Source of the DNA: Methylocystis sp.
Lineage (GTDB): Bacteria; Pseudomonadota; Alphaproteobacteria; Rhizobiales; Beijerinckiaceae
DNA length: 51,525 nucleotides
NCBI RefSeq assembly: GCF_021731785.1
Contig: NZ_JAKFWS010000037.1
Span: 1 to 51,525, forward strand
Direction: 5' to 3'
This document shows positions 43,609-51,525 of the stretch, one piece after another. The notes under the pieces were generated by a model. The model saw only the letters and a program-made list of their open reading frames with translations. It made no database searches and was not told the origin of the DNA. Every line of letters begins with the position of its first letter. Position 1 is the stretch's first letter. The translations under genes and the position numbers were made by a program.

Positions 43609-44613
43609 TCACGCCACCGCCGACATCGCTGCGTCGAACTCGCGCGTGGCCGCCGCGAGGTCAAAGGGTTCGATGTGCTGAATGCATTCAAGCGCCTTTT
43701 CGGCGCGCGCCAGCGCCGCGCCTGCAAGCGGCGGCGCGCCTTCCGCGACCGGCCGCGCTTCCGCGAGGTCGCCGTTACAATGCAGCACAATATCGCAGCC
43801 CGCCGCGATGGCGCGCTCGGCGCGTTCGCGGAAACTCCCCGTTAGCGCCTTCATCGACAGATCGTCGGTCATCAAAAGTCCGTCGAAGCCGATGTGGCCG
43901 CGAACCACGCCCTCGACTACGGCCTTCGAGAGCGTGCCGGGCGCCGCTGGATCGATCGCCGTGTAGACGACATGGGCGCTCATCGCCATCGGCAGATCGG
44001 CGTTGTCCTTGAACGGCGCGAAATCCGTGGCCTCCAACTCGGCGCGCGACGCCTCGACGACCGGCAGCTCGAGATGGCTGTCGGCGCGGGCGCGCCCGTG
44101 CCCGGGAATATGCTTCATCACCGGCGCGACGCCGCCCGCCATCAACCCGTCCGCGGCGGCGCGGCCGAGAACGGCGACCCGCGCCGGCGCGCGGCTATAG
44201 GCGCGATCGCTGATGATCGCGTGCGAGCCTTCCGCCGGGGCGTCGAGCACCGGCAGGCAATCGGCGTCGATGCCGACCTGTCGCAGATCGTGGGCGATAA
44301 GCCGCGCGCCGAGCCAGGCAAGCCGCTCGGCCTGCGCGGCGTAAGCGCCGGCCAGTTCAAAACGGGCGGCTGCCGGATAGGCGCGCCAATGCGGCGGACC
44401 GAGCCGCTGAACGCGGCCGCCTTCCTGATCAACGAAAATTGGCGCGTGGCGGCCGAGAGCGCTGCGAATGTCGGCGGTCAGACGGGAAACCTGCTCCGGC
44501 GCAATGATATTGCGGCGAAAGAGAATCACGCCCCAAGGCGCCGCCTCGCGCAGGAAGGCGCGCTCCGTCTCTTCGAGCGTGCCGCCCTTAAGTCCGCAGA
44601 TGAAGGCTCGCAT
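43609..44613 (-). CDS. nagZ: Beta-N-acetylhexosaminidase (cell-wall recycling), NagZ type
   Basis: 334 residues. GH3 fold: APIFVDQEGGRVQRLGPPHW, VMKHIPGHGRARADSH with the catalytic Asp-His pair of NagZ, and GLLMTDDLSMKALTGSF with the nucleophile Asp. It removes GlcNAc from anhydro-muropeptides in the cytoplasm and thereby influences beta-lactamase induction. It is 10 bp behind the SPOR gene, so both are co-transcribed. Confidence 0.94.
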   Translation of the reverse strand: MRAFICGLKGGTLEETERAFLREAAPWGVILFRRNIIAPEQVSRLTADIRSALGRHAPIFVDQEGGRVQRLGPPHWRAYPAAARFELAGAYAAQAERLAWLGARLIAHDLRQVGIDADCLPVLDAPAEGSHAIISDRAYSRAPARVAVLGRAAADGLMAGGVAPVMKHIPGHGRARADSHLELPVVEASRAELEATDFAPFKDNADLPMAMSAHVVYTAIDPAAPGTLSKAVVEGVVRGHIGFDGLLMTDDLSMKALTGSFRERAERAIAAGCDIVLHCNGDLAEARPVAEGAPPLAGAALARAEKALECIQHIEPFDLAAATREFDAAMSAVA

Positions 44614-44622
44614 GTCTTCGGG

Positions 44623-45942
44623 TCAGTTCCCCGCGACGAAACAGGCGCCGCCCGAGGCTTTCACCCTGCCGCAAATCGCGTTGGCGGACTCCCTGCTCAC
44701 GCCGCCGACGCGCACGCGGTAGACCGTCTTGTCGTTGACAGTGGCCATTTTGAACGTCGGCTTCCGCCCGCCAAGCTGCGAGTTATATTTGCCGACGACG
44801 GTCTTCATCAAAGCGCGCGCATCCGCCTCGGTTGGCGCCGCCCCGAACTGGATGGCGTAACCGCCCTTGCCCGCAGCCGCCGCCGGGTCGGAATCATCAT
44901 CGGGCGCCGCCGACTCTTCGAGCGCGGCGGCCTGCTGGGCCGCGGGTTTCGGCTTGACGATTCGCGGCGGAGTCGCGGTCGGCTTCGCCTGGCTCGATGG
45001 GGTCGCGGTCGCGGCGCCCATGGCGACAGCAGCCGGCGCCGGTTCCGGAGCAGGCCGGCTCGCCACGGCGACAGCCGGCGGCAACGCCCCTTCGTCCATC
45101 CGGCTTCCATCCGGCCGCACGGTGACGGTCTTGACCCTCTTTGGCGCGGCCACCGCCGGCGGAGGCTCATGCGGCAGGTCTACAGGGCCGTCGCCGAGCT
45201 TCGCCACATTCGGCGTGACGGAAGGATCTACCGCCTGCTCCTGATTGGCCAAAACCTGCTGAACAGGGGCCTGCTCTTTACGGTCAAGGACCACGGCGCC
45301 GCTGGCGTCGGACGCCGCCTCGGTCTCGGCGCTCGGCTTGACCTTTACGGGCCCTTCCGGCGCCATGATCGTCGCAATCTCGCGCGAAGCGTTTGAACCG
45401 CTTCGATGCCAGAACGCGAAGCCGATGCTCAGCACCGCGACGAGCGAAATCGCGACGACAGCGTGCCATGGCCGGAACCAGCTTCGCCAACCGCTTTTGT
45501 AGGGGGCCTCGTATTCGCCCTCTTCCGGCCCGTAGTCGAGGAACTGCGAGTCGTCGCTCCAACTGGTCTCGGCGCCGTAGGAGCCGGTCTCGTATGCGTC
45601 CTGTCGCGGTTCGTGGCCCTGCGGCATGTCTTGGAACGCAGGGTCCACTGAATAGGCGCGCTCCGGAGGCTGCTCCATTGACGGCTCTGGATAATAGGAC
45701 GGTTCCGCCGCCACCGGCGGCGCGGGGTCATAGGATCCCCTTAGCTCGGAGGCCGGAATGCGAGGATCGTGCGGCGCCGCCAGAATCCGGCCGTAAGGAT
45801 CTGTCGCGCCGGAGTTCTCCCCATGGTCCAGCCGCGCAAGCTCTCCGAGAGTATCCTCGACTTGGGGGGCGCGCGCGCCGCGCAGCCGCCGTTCGAACTC
45901 GCCAAGGTCGATTGCCGGGCCTCTAACGGATGTCTCGCGCAT
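44623..45942 (-). CDS. SPOR-domain membrane protein
   Basis: 439 residues. A disordered, acidic cytoplasmic part (1-170), one membrane helix (HAVVAISLVAVLSIGFAFW, about 172-190), a long Ala/Pro/Val-rich periplasmic linker and a C-terminal SPOR domain at about 360-437 (GGYAIQFGAAPTEADARALM, KTVYRVRVGGVSRESANAIC). SPOR domains bind denuded septal glycan, so it should localise to the division site. It is in the argS-SPOR-nagZ-scpA order that is conserved in Alphaproteobacteria. Confidence 0.92.
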   Translation of the reverse strand: MRETSVRGPAIDLGEFERRLRGARAPQVEDTLGELARLDHGENSGATDPYGRILAAPHDPRIPASELRGSYDPAPPVAAEPSYYPEPSMEQPPERAYSVDPAFQDMPQGHEPRQDAYETGSYGAETSWSDDSQFLDYGPEEGEYEAPYKSGWRSWFRPWHAVVAISLVAVLSIGFAFWHRSGSNASREIATIMAPEGPVKVKPSAETEAASDASGAVVLDRKEQAPVQQVLANQEQAVDPSVTPNVAKLGDGPVDLPHEPPPAVAAPKRVKTVTVRPDGSRMDEGALPPAVAVASRPAPEPAPAAVAMGAATATPSSQAKPTATPPRIVKPKPAAQQAAALEESAAPDDDSDPAAAAGKGGYAIQFGAAPTEADARALMKTVVGKYNSQLGGRKPTFKMATVNDKTVYRVRVGGVSRESANAICGRVKASGGACFVAGN

Positions 45943-46026
45943 GATGCACCTCGCTCACTTATCCCCTGGGACGCGAAGCAAATTAATAGGCGCGTCCGAC
46001 GCCCGGACGTGGCCCTCAAGCGTCGA

Positions 46027-47808
46027 TTAACGCATTTCGTCCGGGGCGCTCACGCCGAGCAGCCTCAAGCCTGACCCCAGGACGACTGTTAAAGAGCTCA
46101 CCAGCGCAATCCGGGCGATGGTCAACTGTCTATCATCAGCCTTAACAAAGCGTAATTGTGGTTGATCTTTGCCGCGATTCCAATGCGAATGGAACACGCT
46201 CGCCAATTCGTGCAGATAGAAGGCCACGCGGTGCGGTTCGTGCGCCGCCGCCGCAGCCTCGACTGCCCTGGGATATTGCGCGATGATCTTGGCCAGCGCA
46301 AGCTCGCCTTCGTCCACCAAGCGAGACAGGTCCGCTTCCGCCAAGCTTTCGGCTGCAAGGTCGATATCGGGGAATGCGGCGAGCGCCTGGCGCAGCGCCG
46401 ACTTTCCCCGCGCATGTGCGTATTGGACATAGAATACTGGATTGTCCTTCGACTGCTCGATGACCTTGGCGAGATCGAAATCGAGCGGCGCGTCATTCTT
46501 GCGGTAGAGCATCATGAAGCGAGCGGCGTCGACGCCGACCTCCTCGACGACCTCCCGCAACGTGACGAAGTCCCCTGACCGCTTCGACATTTTGACCGGT
46601 TCGCCGGCGCGCATCAGCTTCACGAGCTGGCAAAGCTTGACGTCGAGCGTCACGCGCTTGTCGGAAAGCGCGGCGACGGCCGCCGCCATGCGCTTCACAT
46701 AGCCGCCGTGGTCGGCGCCCCACACGTCGACGAGCGTGTCGTAGCCGCGATCGATCTTGTCCTTGTGATAAGCGATATCGGCAGCGAAATAGGTCGGCGA
46801 GCCGTCCGATTTCTTGAGCGCCCGATCGACGTCGTCGCTAAATTGCGTCGATCGAAACAGCGTCTGCTCGCGGTCTTCCCAATCGTCAGGCAATTGTCCC
46901 TTCGGCGGCGGCAATCGGCCCTCGTAAACGAGTCCCTTCGCCCGCAGCCAGTCGATCGCGGCGTCGATGTCGGAGACGCCATTCTTTTGCTCATGCAAGG
47001 CGCGCTCGGAGAAGAACGTCTCGTGGGTGATGTTCAACGCGGCGAGATCGTCGCGAATCATCTCCATCATCGCGTCGATGGCGGCGGCGCGAACGATCGG
47101 CAGCCACTCGCTCTCGGGCTTTTCGACGAGCGTCTTTCCATGCGCTTTTGCGAGCGCCGCGCCCACGGGCTTCAAATAATCGCCGGGATAAAGGCCCTCG
47201 GGAATCGTGATCGCTTCGCCGAGCGCTTCGCGGTAGCGCAGATAGGCGGAACGCGCCAAGACATCGACCTGGGCGCCGGCGTCGTTGATGTAATATTCGC
47301 GCGTCACCTCGCAGCCCGAAAAAGCCAAGAGATTTGCGAGCGCGTCGCCGAAGACGGCGCCGCGGCCATGCCCGACATGCATCGGCCCAGTCGGATTGGC
47401 CGAGACAAATTCGACATTCACCTTGCCCTGCAGGGCGCTGGCGCGGCCTTTGGCGACGCGCCCGAAATTTGCCGGATCGCGTAGCGCTGCGCGGAGAACG
47501 TCAGCGAAAATCTTCGGCTTCAGACGGATATTGATGAAACCCGGCCCGGCGACTTCCGCGCTGGCGACATTCTCGGTCTCGGCAAGCGCGTGGCAAATCT
47601 CGACCGCCAATTCCCGCGGCGACGAAAAATGTGGCTTCGCCTCCTTGGCGAAGACCATGGCGGCGTTCGACGCGAGATCGCCAAGCGTCGTATCCTTCGG
47701 CGGCTCGACGACGAAGCGCGCATGATCGAGCTTCGGCAAACGTCCGTCGCCGGCGATGCGATCGAGAACGGCGGCGATGCGGGCGTGAAAGTCGTCGAAA
47801 ATGTTCAT
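46027..47808 (-). CDS. argS: Arginyl-tRNA synthetase
   Basis: 593 residues from ATG 47808 ([18 protein letters not shown]). Class I enzyme with [20 protein letters not shown] (HIGH motif as HVGH) and [20 protein letters not shown] (KMSKS variant), plus the N-terminal additional domain typical of ArgS ([19 protein letters not shown]) and a C-terminal anticodon-binding helical domain. It charges tRNA-Arg. It lies between dgt and the SPOR gene. Confidence 0.96.
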   Translation of the reverse strand: MNIFDDFHARIAAVLDRIAGDGRLPKLDHARFVVEPPKDTTLGDLASNAAMVFAKEAKPHFSSPRELAVEICHALAETENVASAEVAGPGFINIRLKPKIFADVLRAALRDPANFGRVAKGRASALQGKVNVEFVSANPTGPMHVGHGRGAVFGDALANLLAFSGCEVTREYYINDAGAQVDVLARSAYLRYREALGEAITIPEGLYPGDYLKPVGAALAKAHGKTLVEKPESEWLPIVRAAAIDAMMEMIRDDLAALNITHETFFSERALHEQKNGVSDIDAAIDWLRAKGLVYEGRLPPPKGQLPDDWEDREQTLFRSTQFSDDVDRALKKSDGSPTYFAADIAYHKDKIDRGYDTLVDVWGADHGGYVKRMAAAVAALSDKRVTLDVKLCQLVKLMRAGEPVKMSKRSGDFVTLREVVEEVGVDAARFMMLYRKNDAPLDFDLAKVIEQSKDNPVFYVQYAHARGKSALRQALAAFPDIDLAAESLAEADLSRLVDEGELALAKIIAQYPRAVEAAAAAHEPHRVAFYLHELASVFHSHWNRGKDQPQLRFVKADDRQLTIARIALVSSLTVVLGSGLRLLGVSAPDEMR

Positions 47809-47936
47809 GGAGGTCCGGGCGGGAAGGTCGACCGCCCGTTTAACAGCTTGGGCCGGGGAAATCATCCGCACCGCTGGCGATTGGCAAAAAACTTGAGCGA
47901 TCCGGTCCGACGCGGAGGTCCCTTAGCGGCTGGCGT

Positions 47937-49151
47937 TTAGCCCCCAAACACCCGCTTCACCTCGCCCAGCGCATAGCGGTCGGTCATGCCGGCGATATAG
48001 TCGGCGACCACCACCGCCCTCTCGGCGCCTTGCAGCTTTGTCGCTTGCGCCGCCCATTCGGCGGGCATCAGCTCGGGCCTCTCGAAAAAGGCCGGAAACA
48101 GCCGCGAGATCGCGTCGCGCGCGCGCGCCCACACGCCCGCGACTTTCTCGTGCCGATACATATTGGCGAAGAGGAAGGCCTTGATGTCGCGCTCGGCTTC
48201 TGCCATCGGCGGCGAAAGGCCGACGAGGGTCTCGCCCGCCCCCCGCGCCGCGTCGGCGCTGGCGGGCGCGACCCGCGCCAGACGGCGCAGCGATTCGCCG
48301 ATCGCGTCCTCGACGAAGGCGGTGATGACCCTGCGCACGAGTTCGTGGATGACGCGTCCCCGTTCGAGGCCAGGATGCGCGTCGCGGATATGCGCGAGAA
48401 CGCCTGCGATGAAAGGCGTTCGCGCAATGTCGTCGAGCGAGAACAATTCGGCGCGCAACCCGTCGTCGATGTCATGGCCGATATAGGCGATGTCGTCGGC
48501 CTGAGCCGCTGCCTGCGCCTCGACGCTGGCGAAACTATCGAGGCCCAGCGGAAAGATCGCGTCGAACTCCACGATATAGCGCGAAAGCGGATGGCCCGCC
48601 GCTATGCGCGCAGGCTCCTCAGGATGAGGGACGGCATGCTCATCGCGTGCGCCGGGCAGCAGCGGCCCGTTGTGCTTGGCGATGCCTTCGAGCGTCTCCC
48701 AAGTGAGATCGAGACCGTCGTAGCGCGCGTAGCGGCGCTCAAGCAGCGTCACCACGCGCAGCGCCTGGGCGTTGTGATCGAACCCGCCATAGGGCGCCAT
48801 GCAGGCCTCTAACGCCCCCTCGCCGGCATGGCCGAAAGGCGTGTGGCCGAGGTCATGGGCGAGCGCCACGGCCTCGGCGAGATCCTCGTCGACCCGCAGG
48901 GCCCGGGCGAGCGCGCGGGCGATCTGCCCGACCTCAATCGTATGGGTCAGTCTTGTGCGGAAATGATCGCCGTCGAGCGGCACGAAGACCTGCGTCTTAT
49001 GGGCGAGCCGGCGAAAGGCGGTGCAGTGGATGATTCGGTCGCGATCGCGCTGGAACTCGCTGCGCGTCGGCGACGGCGACTCCGGATAGAGCCGCCCGCG
49101 CGAGCGCGCCGCGTCGCTGGCGTATGGCGCGAGAGGGCCGCGAATCGCCAC
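47937..49151 (-). CDS. dgt: Deoxyguanosinetriphosphate triphosphohydrolase-like protein
   Basis: 404 residues. HD-domain dNTPase: FQRDRDRIIHCTAFRRLAHK, FRTRLTHTIEVGQIARALAR, AVALAHDLGHTPFGHAGEGA (HD metal-binding pair) and QADDIAYIGHDIDDGLRAE. It splits dNTPs to deoxynucleosides and triphosphate and keeps dNTP pools down. Next to argS, as usual in this order. It diverges from erpA. Confidence 0.94.
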   Translation of the reverse strand: MAIRGPLAPYASDAARSRGRLYPESPSPTRSEFQRDRDRIIHCTAFRRLAHKTQVFVPLDGDHFRTRLTHTIEVGQIARALARALRVDEDLAEAVALAHDLGHTPFGHAGEGALEACMAPYGGFDHNAQALRVVTLLERRYARYDGLDLTWETLEGIAKHNGPLLPGARDEHAVPHPEEPARIAAGHPLSRYIVEFDAIFPLGLDSFASVEAQAAAQADDIAYIGHDIDDGLRAELFSLDDIARTPFIAGVLAHIRDAHPGLERGRVIHELVRRVITAFVEDAIGESLRRLARVAPASADAARGAGETLVGLSPPMAEAERDIKAFLFANMYRHEKVAGVWARARDAISRLFPAFFERPELMPAEWAAQATKLQGAERAVVVADYIAGMTDRYALGEVKRVFGG

Positions 49152-49348
49152 ATTGCGCTCCTTTCATTGAAAGGCCACAGGTTTGGACCTATCTTGCGGC
49201 ATGGAGCATATCCGCAATGGGCTGGCGAGGCGCAAAACTGGATAGGCCGAAATTCGATTTTCGGGGCGAGTTCCATTCGATCGCGCGACCGCGCTCGAAT
49301 CGCGCTGAAACGCGCGACGGCCCGCATAAGCAAGCGATGGAGAAACGG

Positions 49349-49687
49349 ATGACGACGGCGCCAAGCGATATTGCGCTCACCGAACAGGCGGCGCGGCGCA
49401 TCCACGCAATCCTCGCCAATGAATCGCCCGGCGCGGTGTTTCGCGTTTCGGTTGAGGGCGGCGGTTGCTCCGGCTTCCAATATCATTTCGGCGTCGACGC
49501 TGCCCCGGGCGAAGGGGACGCCCTCGTCGAGCAGGCCGGGGCAAGGGTCGCGATCGATCCCTCGTCGATGGGCTTTCTCGCCGGCGCCAGGATCGACTTC
49601 GTCGACGATCTGATGGGCCAGTCCTTCCGTATCGAAAATCCCAACGCCGTCGCCTCCTGTGGCTGCGGAACCAGCTTTGCGGTCTGA
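49349..49687 (+). CDS. erpA: Iron-sulfur cluster insertion protein ErpA (A-type carrier)
   Basis: 112 residues from ATG 49349 (MTTAPSDIALTEQAARRIHA), which has GGAGAAA at a good distance; ATG 49337 is an alternative adding four residues. The three cluster-ligating Cys are present: VEGGGCSGFQYHF and ASCGCGTSFAV. It delivers Fe-S clusters to apoproteins. It lies divergent to dgt, the usual alphaproteobacterial arrangement. Confidence 0.93.
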   Translation: MTTAPSDIALTEQAARRIHAILANESPGAVFRVSVEGGGCSGFQYHFGVDAAPGEGDALVEQAGARVAIDPSSMGFLAGARIDFVDDLMGQSFRIENPNAVASCGCGTSFAV

Positions 49688-49734
49688 GGTTACAGCTTCG
49701 ATTGCCAGTTGGCGGCATCTGGGAGATTTGAGCC

Positions 49735-50643
49735 TTGGACGCGCTCTTCATCGGCCACGCCTATATCGACGTCACCATGCGCGCCGCGCGGCTGCCTGCC
49801 GGCGATCAGAAGACGCTGGCGCAGGACTATGCCGTGAGTTTCGGCGGCAACGCTGTCACCGCCGGCTTCGCCTGCGCCAAGCTTGGCCACCCCGTCGGCC
49901 TGCTGACCACGCTCGCGTCCGATTGGCTCGGCCATATGTTCATGGACATGGCCCATTCTTACGGGATCGACGTGCATCCGCGGCGGGTGGCGCGCTCCTC
50001 GCTCTCCTTCGTCTGGCCCAATGACGGCAAGCGGGCGATCCTGCGCGCCCGCGACGACAATTATCTGCAGCCGTTTCCCCGGCTCGACATTTCGCAAGCG
50101 CGGGTTCTGCATCTCGACGGACATATGGCCGACGCCGCGTTGCATTACGCCAAGGCGGCGCGGGCCCAAGACCTGCTGGTCTCGCTCGACGGCGGCGCGC
50201 TGCGGCCCTGCATCGACGAGCTGGCCGGCTTCGTCGATGTTGCGGTCGTCTCCGAAAGACTGTGCGAGCAGATGTCGCTCTCGGAACTCGACATGCTCGG
50301 CTGGCTGAAATCCAAGGGCTGCCGGATCGGCGCGGTGACGACCGGCGAGAAGGGCATGTTGTGGTACGACGAAGACGGCGAGGTTTCGCAGATGCCGTCG
50401 CTCTCGGTGCCGCATGAGCTGATCGTCGACACGTCGGGCGCCGGCGACGTCTTCCACGGCGCCTATTGCGCCTCTTATCTGGAGCGGCCGGACGCGCCCT
50501 GGCGCGCGCATTTCGAATTCGCCCGCGCCGCGTCGGCCCATAAGATCCAGCATCTTGGCAATGAGGCGGGTCTGCCCGCGCCCGACGACGTCGCCGCCGC
50601 GCTCGCCGCCTTCGCGCCGGCGGACGCGCTGAGCCCGGCGTGA
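49735..50643 (+). CDS. PfkB-family sugar kinase
   Basis: 302 residues starting at a TTG (49735). Ribokinase fold with substrate-loop SFGGNAVTAGFACAKLGHPV and the PfkB C-terminal signature LIVDTSGAGDVFHGAYCASY carrying the catalytic Asp. The N-terminus (ALFIGHAYIDVTMRAARLPA) is normal for the family. The substrate cannot be told; the family includes ribo-, fructo- and adenosine kinases. It follows erpA by 47 bp. Confidence 0.9.
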   Translation: MDALFIGHAYIDVTMRAARLPAGDQKTLAQDYAVSFGGNAVTAGFACAKLGHPVGLLTTLASDWLGHMFMDMAHSYGIDVHPRRVARSSLSFVWPNDGKRAILRARDDNYLQPFPRLDISQARVLHLDGHMADAALHYAKAARAQDLLVSLDGGALRPCIDELAGFVDVAVVSERLCEQMSLSELDMLGWLKSKGCRIGAVTTGEKGMLWYDEDGEVSQMPSLSVPHELIVDTSGAGDVFHGAYCASYLERPDAPWRAHFEFARAASAHKIQHLGNEAGLPAPDDVAAALAAFAPADALSPA

Positions 50644-50650
50644 GCGCGAG

Positions 50651-50758
50651 CGTCATTCCGGCGGGCCCAAGGCCTGACTGGGAATCAGAGCCGATCCAGG
50701 CGCGCTGCGTTTGCTGTGGATTCCCAAATCGCGCGCTGCGCGGCGTCCGGGAATGACG
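50651..50758. repeat. Intergenic inverted repeat
   Basis: Outer arms CGTCATTCC (50651-50659) and GGAATGACG (50750-50758) enclose further partial pairing (CTGGGAATC against GGATTCCCA). It is another of the intergenic palindromes of this genome and may end transcription of the sugar-kinase gene. Confidence 0.65.
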
Positions 50759-50846
50759 GCGGCGATTTTGCCGACTCAGCTTGGAGCCGGATTTGTGCTG
50801 ACGGGCTTGGCAAACCGCCCCCTGGCCTGTATAGGCGTGACCGCAT

Positions 50847-50922
50847 TCCCCGATAGCTCAGCTGGTAGAGCACGCGACTGTTAATCGCTAGGTCGTAGGT
50901 TCGAGTCCTACTCGGGGAGCCA
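50847..50922 (+). tRNA. tRNA-Asn (GTT)
   Basis: 76 nt including an encoded CCA. Acceptor TCCCCGA pairs with TCGGGGA, D arm GCTCAGCTGGTAGAGC, anticodon loop CTGTTAA with anticodon GTT, T arm GTAGG TTCGAGT CCTAC. The anticodon stem has one mismatch at its outer pair. The tRNA is intact. Confidence 0.97.
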
Positions 50923-51416
50923 ATAAAATCAAAGAGATGATGGAGTAATATAGGCCACGCGCTGCAGCCCTTTCCGATATGGTAGCGTCTGTGGTATCTT
51001 TTGGCATGGGGCTACGGGGCATTGCCTCTATCTCTTAATAAGCGCATCCTCGAGACTCTGCGCGCCTATTGGCGCCCGGTGCGGCCAAGCCTGTGGCTAT
51101 CCCCGGCCAGGAGCACGGCGATCATGTGACCTGCTGAAAGAACGTCATGCGCCAGAGGGCGGGAATTGAATGCCTGGGGTCCTGCGCGACGAAGCAATCA
51201 AAATGCTCCTCCGCTTCAGCTCATGAGAGCCAGAGCTAGGCGATCAGGCGATCTCGACCCAGCAGTACGCTCTTCCTCTTTTGTCACTTCCAAACCTCCG
51301 GTTGCGGTTCAAATTACCGCAGCCGGATGTCTCACCTAACCGTGCCGCACCCCACGCGAATCTCCTTCGCGCCAAATGAGTCAGAAAATTCGCGCCGGGG
51401 GAATCTGGAGGCTTCT
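50923..51416. other. Apparently noncoding region after tRNA-Asn
   Basis: I see no supported gene in about 490 bp. A perfect hairpin with stems CCGGTTGCGG / CCGCAGCCGG-like pairing lies at 51299-51327. The lack of coding directly after a tRNA 3' end is compatible with the start of an integrated element, but no integrase is in view. Confidence 0.4.
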
Positions 51417-51525
51417 GTGAGGTCCGCGGCGCAATTTTTCGGGCATGGCTATGCGGACCTCATTGCAGCCGGATTGAACGAAGGCGCGGTGGGATATGTG
51501 CGGCGATCTATGGGGTTTCTTGTTT
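51417..51525 (+). CDS. Possible start of a gene, truncated by the window
   Basis: From the GTG at 51417 an open frame runs to the end of the window (VRSAAQFFGHGYADLIAAGL, NEGAVGYVRRSMGFLV). GGAGG lies six bases before the GTG. Only 36 codons are visible and no family is recognised, so this is tentative. Confidence 0.35.
   Translation, partial: MRSAAQFFGHGYADLIAAGLNEGAVGYVRRSMGFLV

Noticed and set aside
43894-45396. 500-codon plus-strand frame across nagZ and the SPOR gene
   Set aside because: Antisense to two well-supported genes; low-complexity Arg/Gly/Asp composition.

Overview
The window reads as chromosome of a GC-rich alphaproteobacterium of the order Hyphomicrobiales (Rhizobiales). 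The order tatA-tatB-tatC-serS-[SH3 gene]-surE-pcm-LysM/LytM gene, next to scpA-scpB-nagZ-SPOR-argS-dgt-erpA, is the standard alphaproteobacterial housekeeping block. A Methylocystaceae-like methanotroph (Methylocystis/Methylosinus type) is my best guess, but that is inference from overall gene content and no methane-oxidation gene is present.

Layout. (1) 1-4190: chromate/oxidative-stress locus on the minus strand, chrB-chrA-chrC (chrC, a superoxide dismutase, runs off the left edge), then a second minus-strand unit with a 59-codon ORF and a secreted YVTN beta-propeller gene. Both units start with the same promoter layout and a 48-nt leader that is identical at 47 of 48 positions. (2) 4431-13592: an integrated mobile element. 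A tyrosine integrase sits beside a tRNA 3'-end fragment. A tightly overlapping minus-strand operon runs from an AlpA-like DNA-binding protein through a DUF3987 primase/helicase-like ATPase and a RuvC-like nuclease to a terminase-small-subunit-like protein. This gene set recalls phage satellites (PICI type). Two genes here are broken by frameshifts. (3) 13593-21800: accessory stretch with remnants and small genes: an NPQPLPP-motif protein, an orphan HigA antitoxin, aquaporin, cold-shock protein, a glycine-zipper peptide, FkbM methyltransferase, a polyhistidine secreted protein, a class I methyltransferase and an SDR. (4) 22053-34764: a CDP-alcohol phosphotransferase-like membrane protein with an incomplete motif, acetate kinase downstream of a 1823-residue membrane-GH94 fusion, then a metallophosphoesterase, Nudix, two GNATs and zapE. 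(5) 34921-50643: the housekeeping block. (6) 50847-51525: tRNA-Asn(GTT), then about 0.5 kb of apparently noncoding DNA and the first codons of a possible gene at the right edge.

How the parts work together: ChrB (chromate-responsive regulator), ChrA (efflux) and ChrC (superoxide removal) form a known resistance module, and the shared leader suggests the YVTN unit belongs to the same regulon. TatABC would export the chrC product, which carries a twin-arginine signal. SurE, Pcm and the LysM/LytM lipoprotein form the usual stationary-phase/envelope group. ScpA and ScpB act in chromosome segregation, NagZ and the SPOR protein in cell-wall recycling and division. The most interesting items are the repeated chr leader, the satellite-like element and the membrane-GH94/AckA pair.
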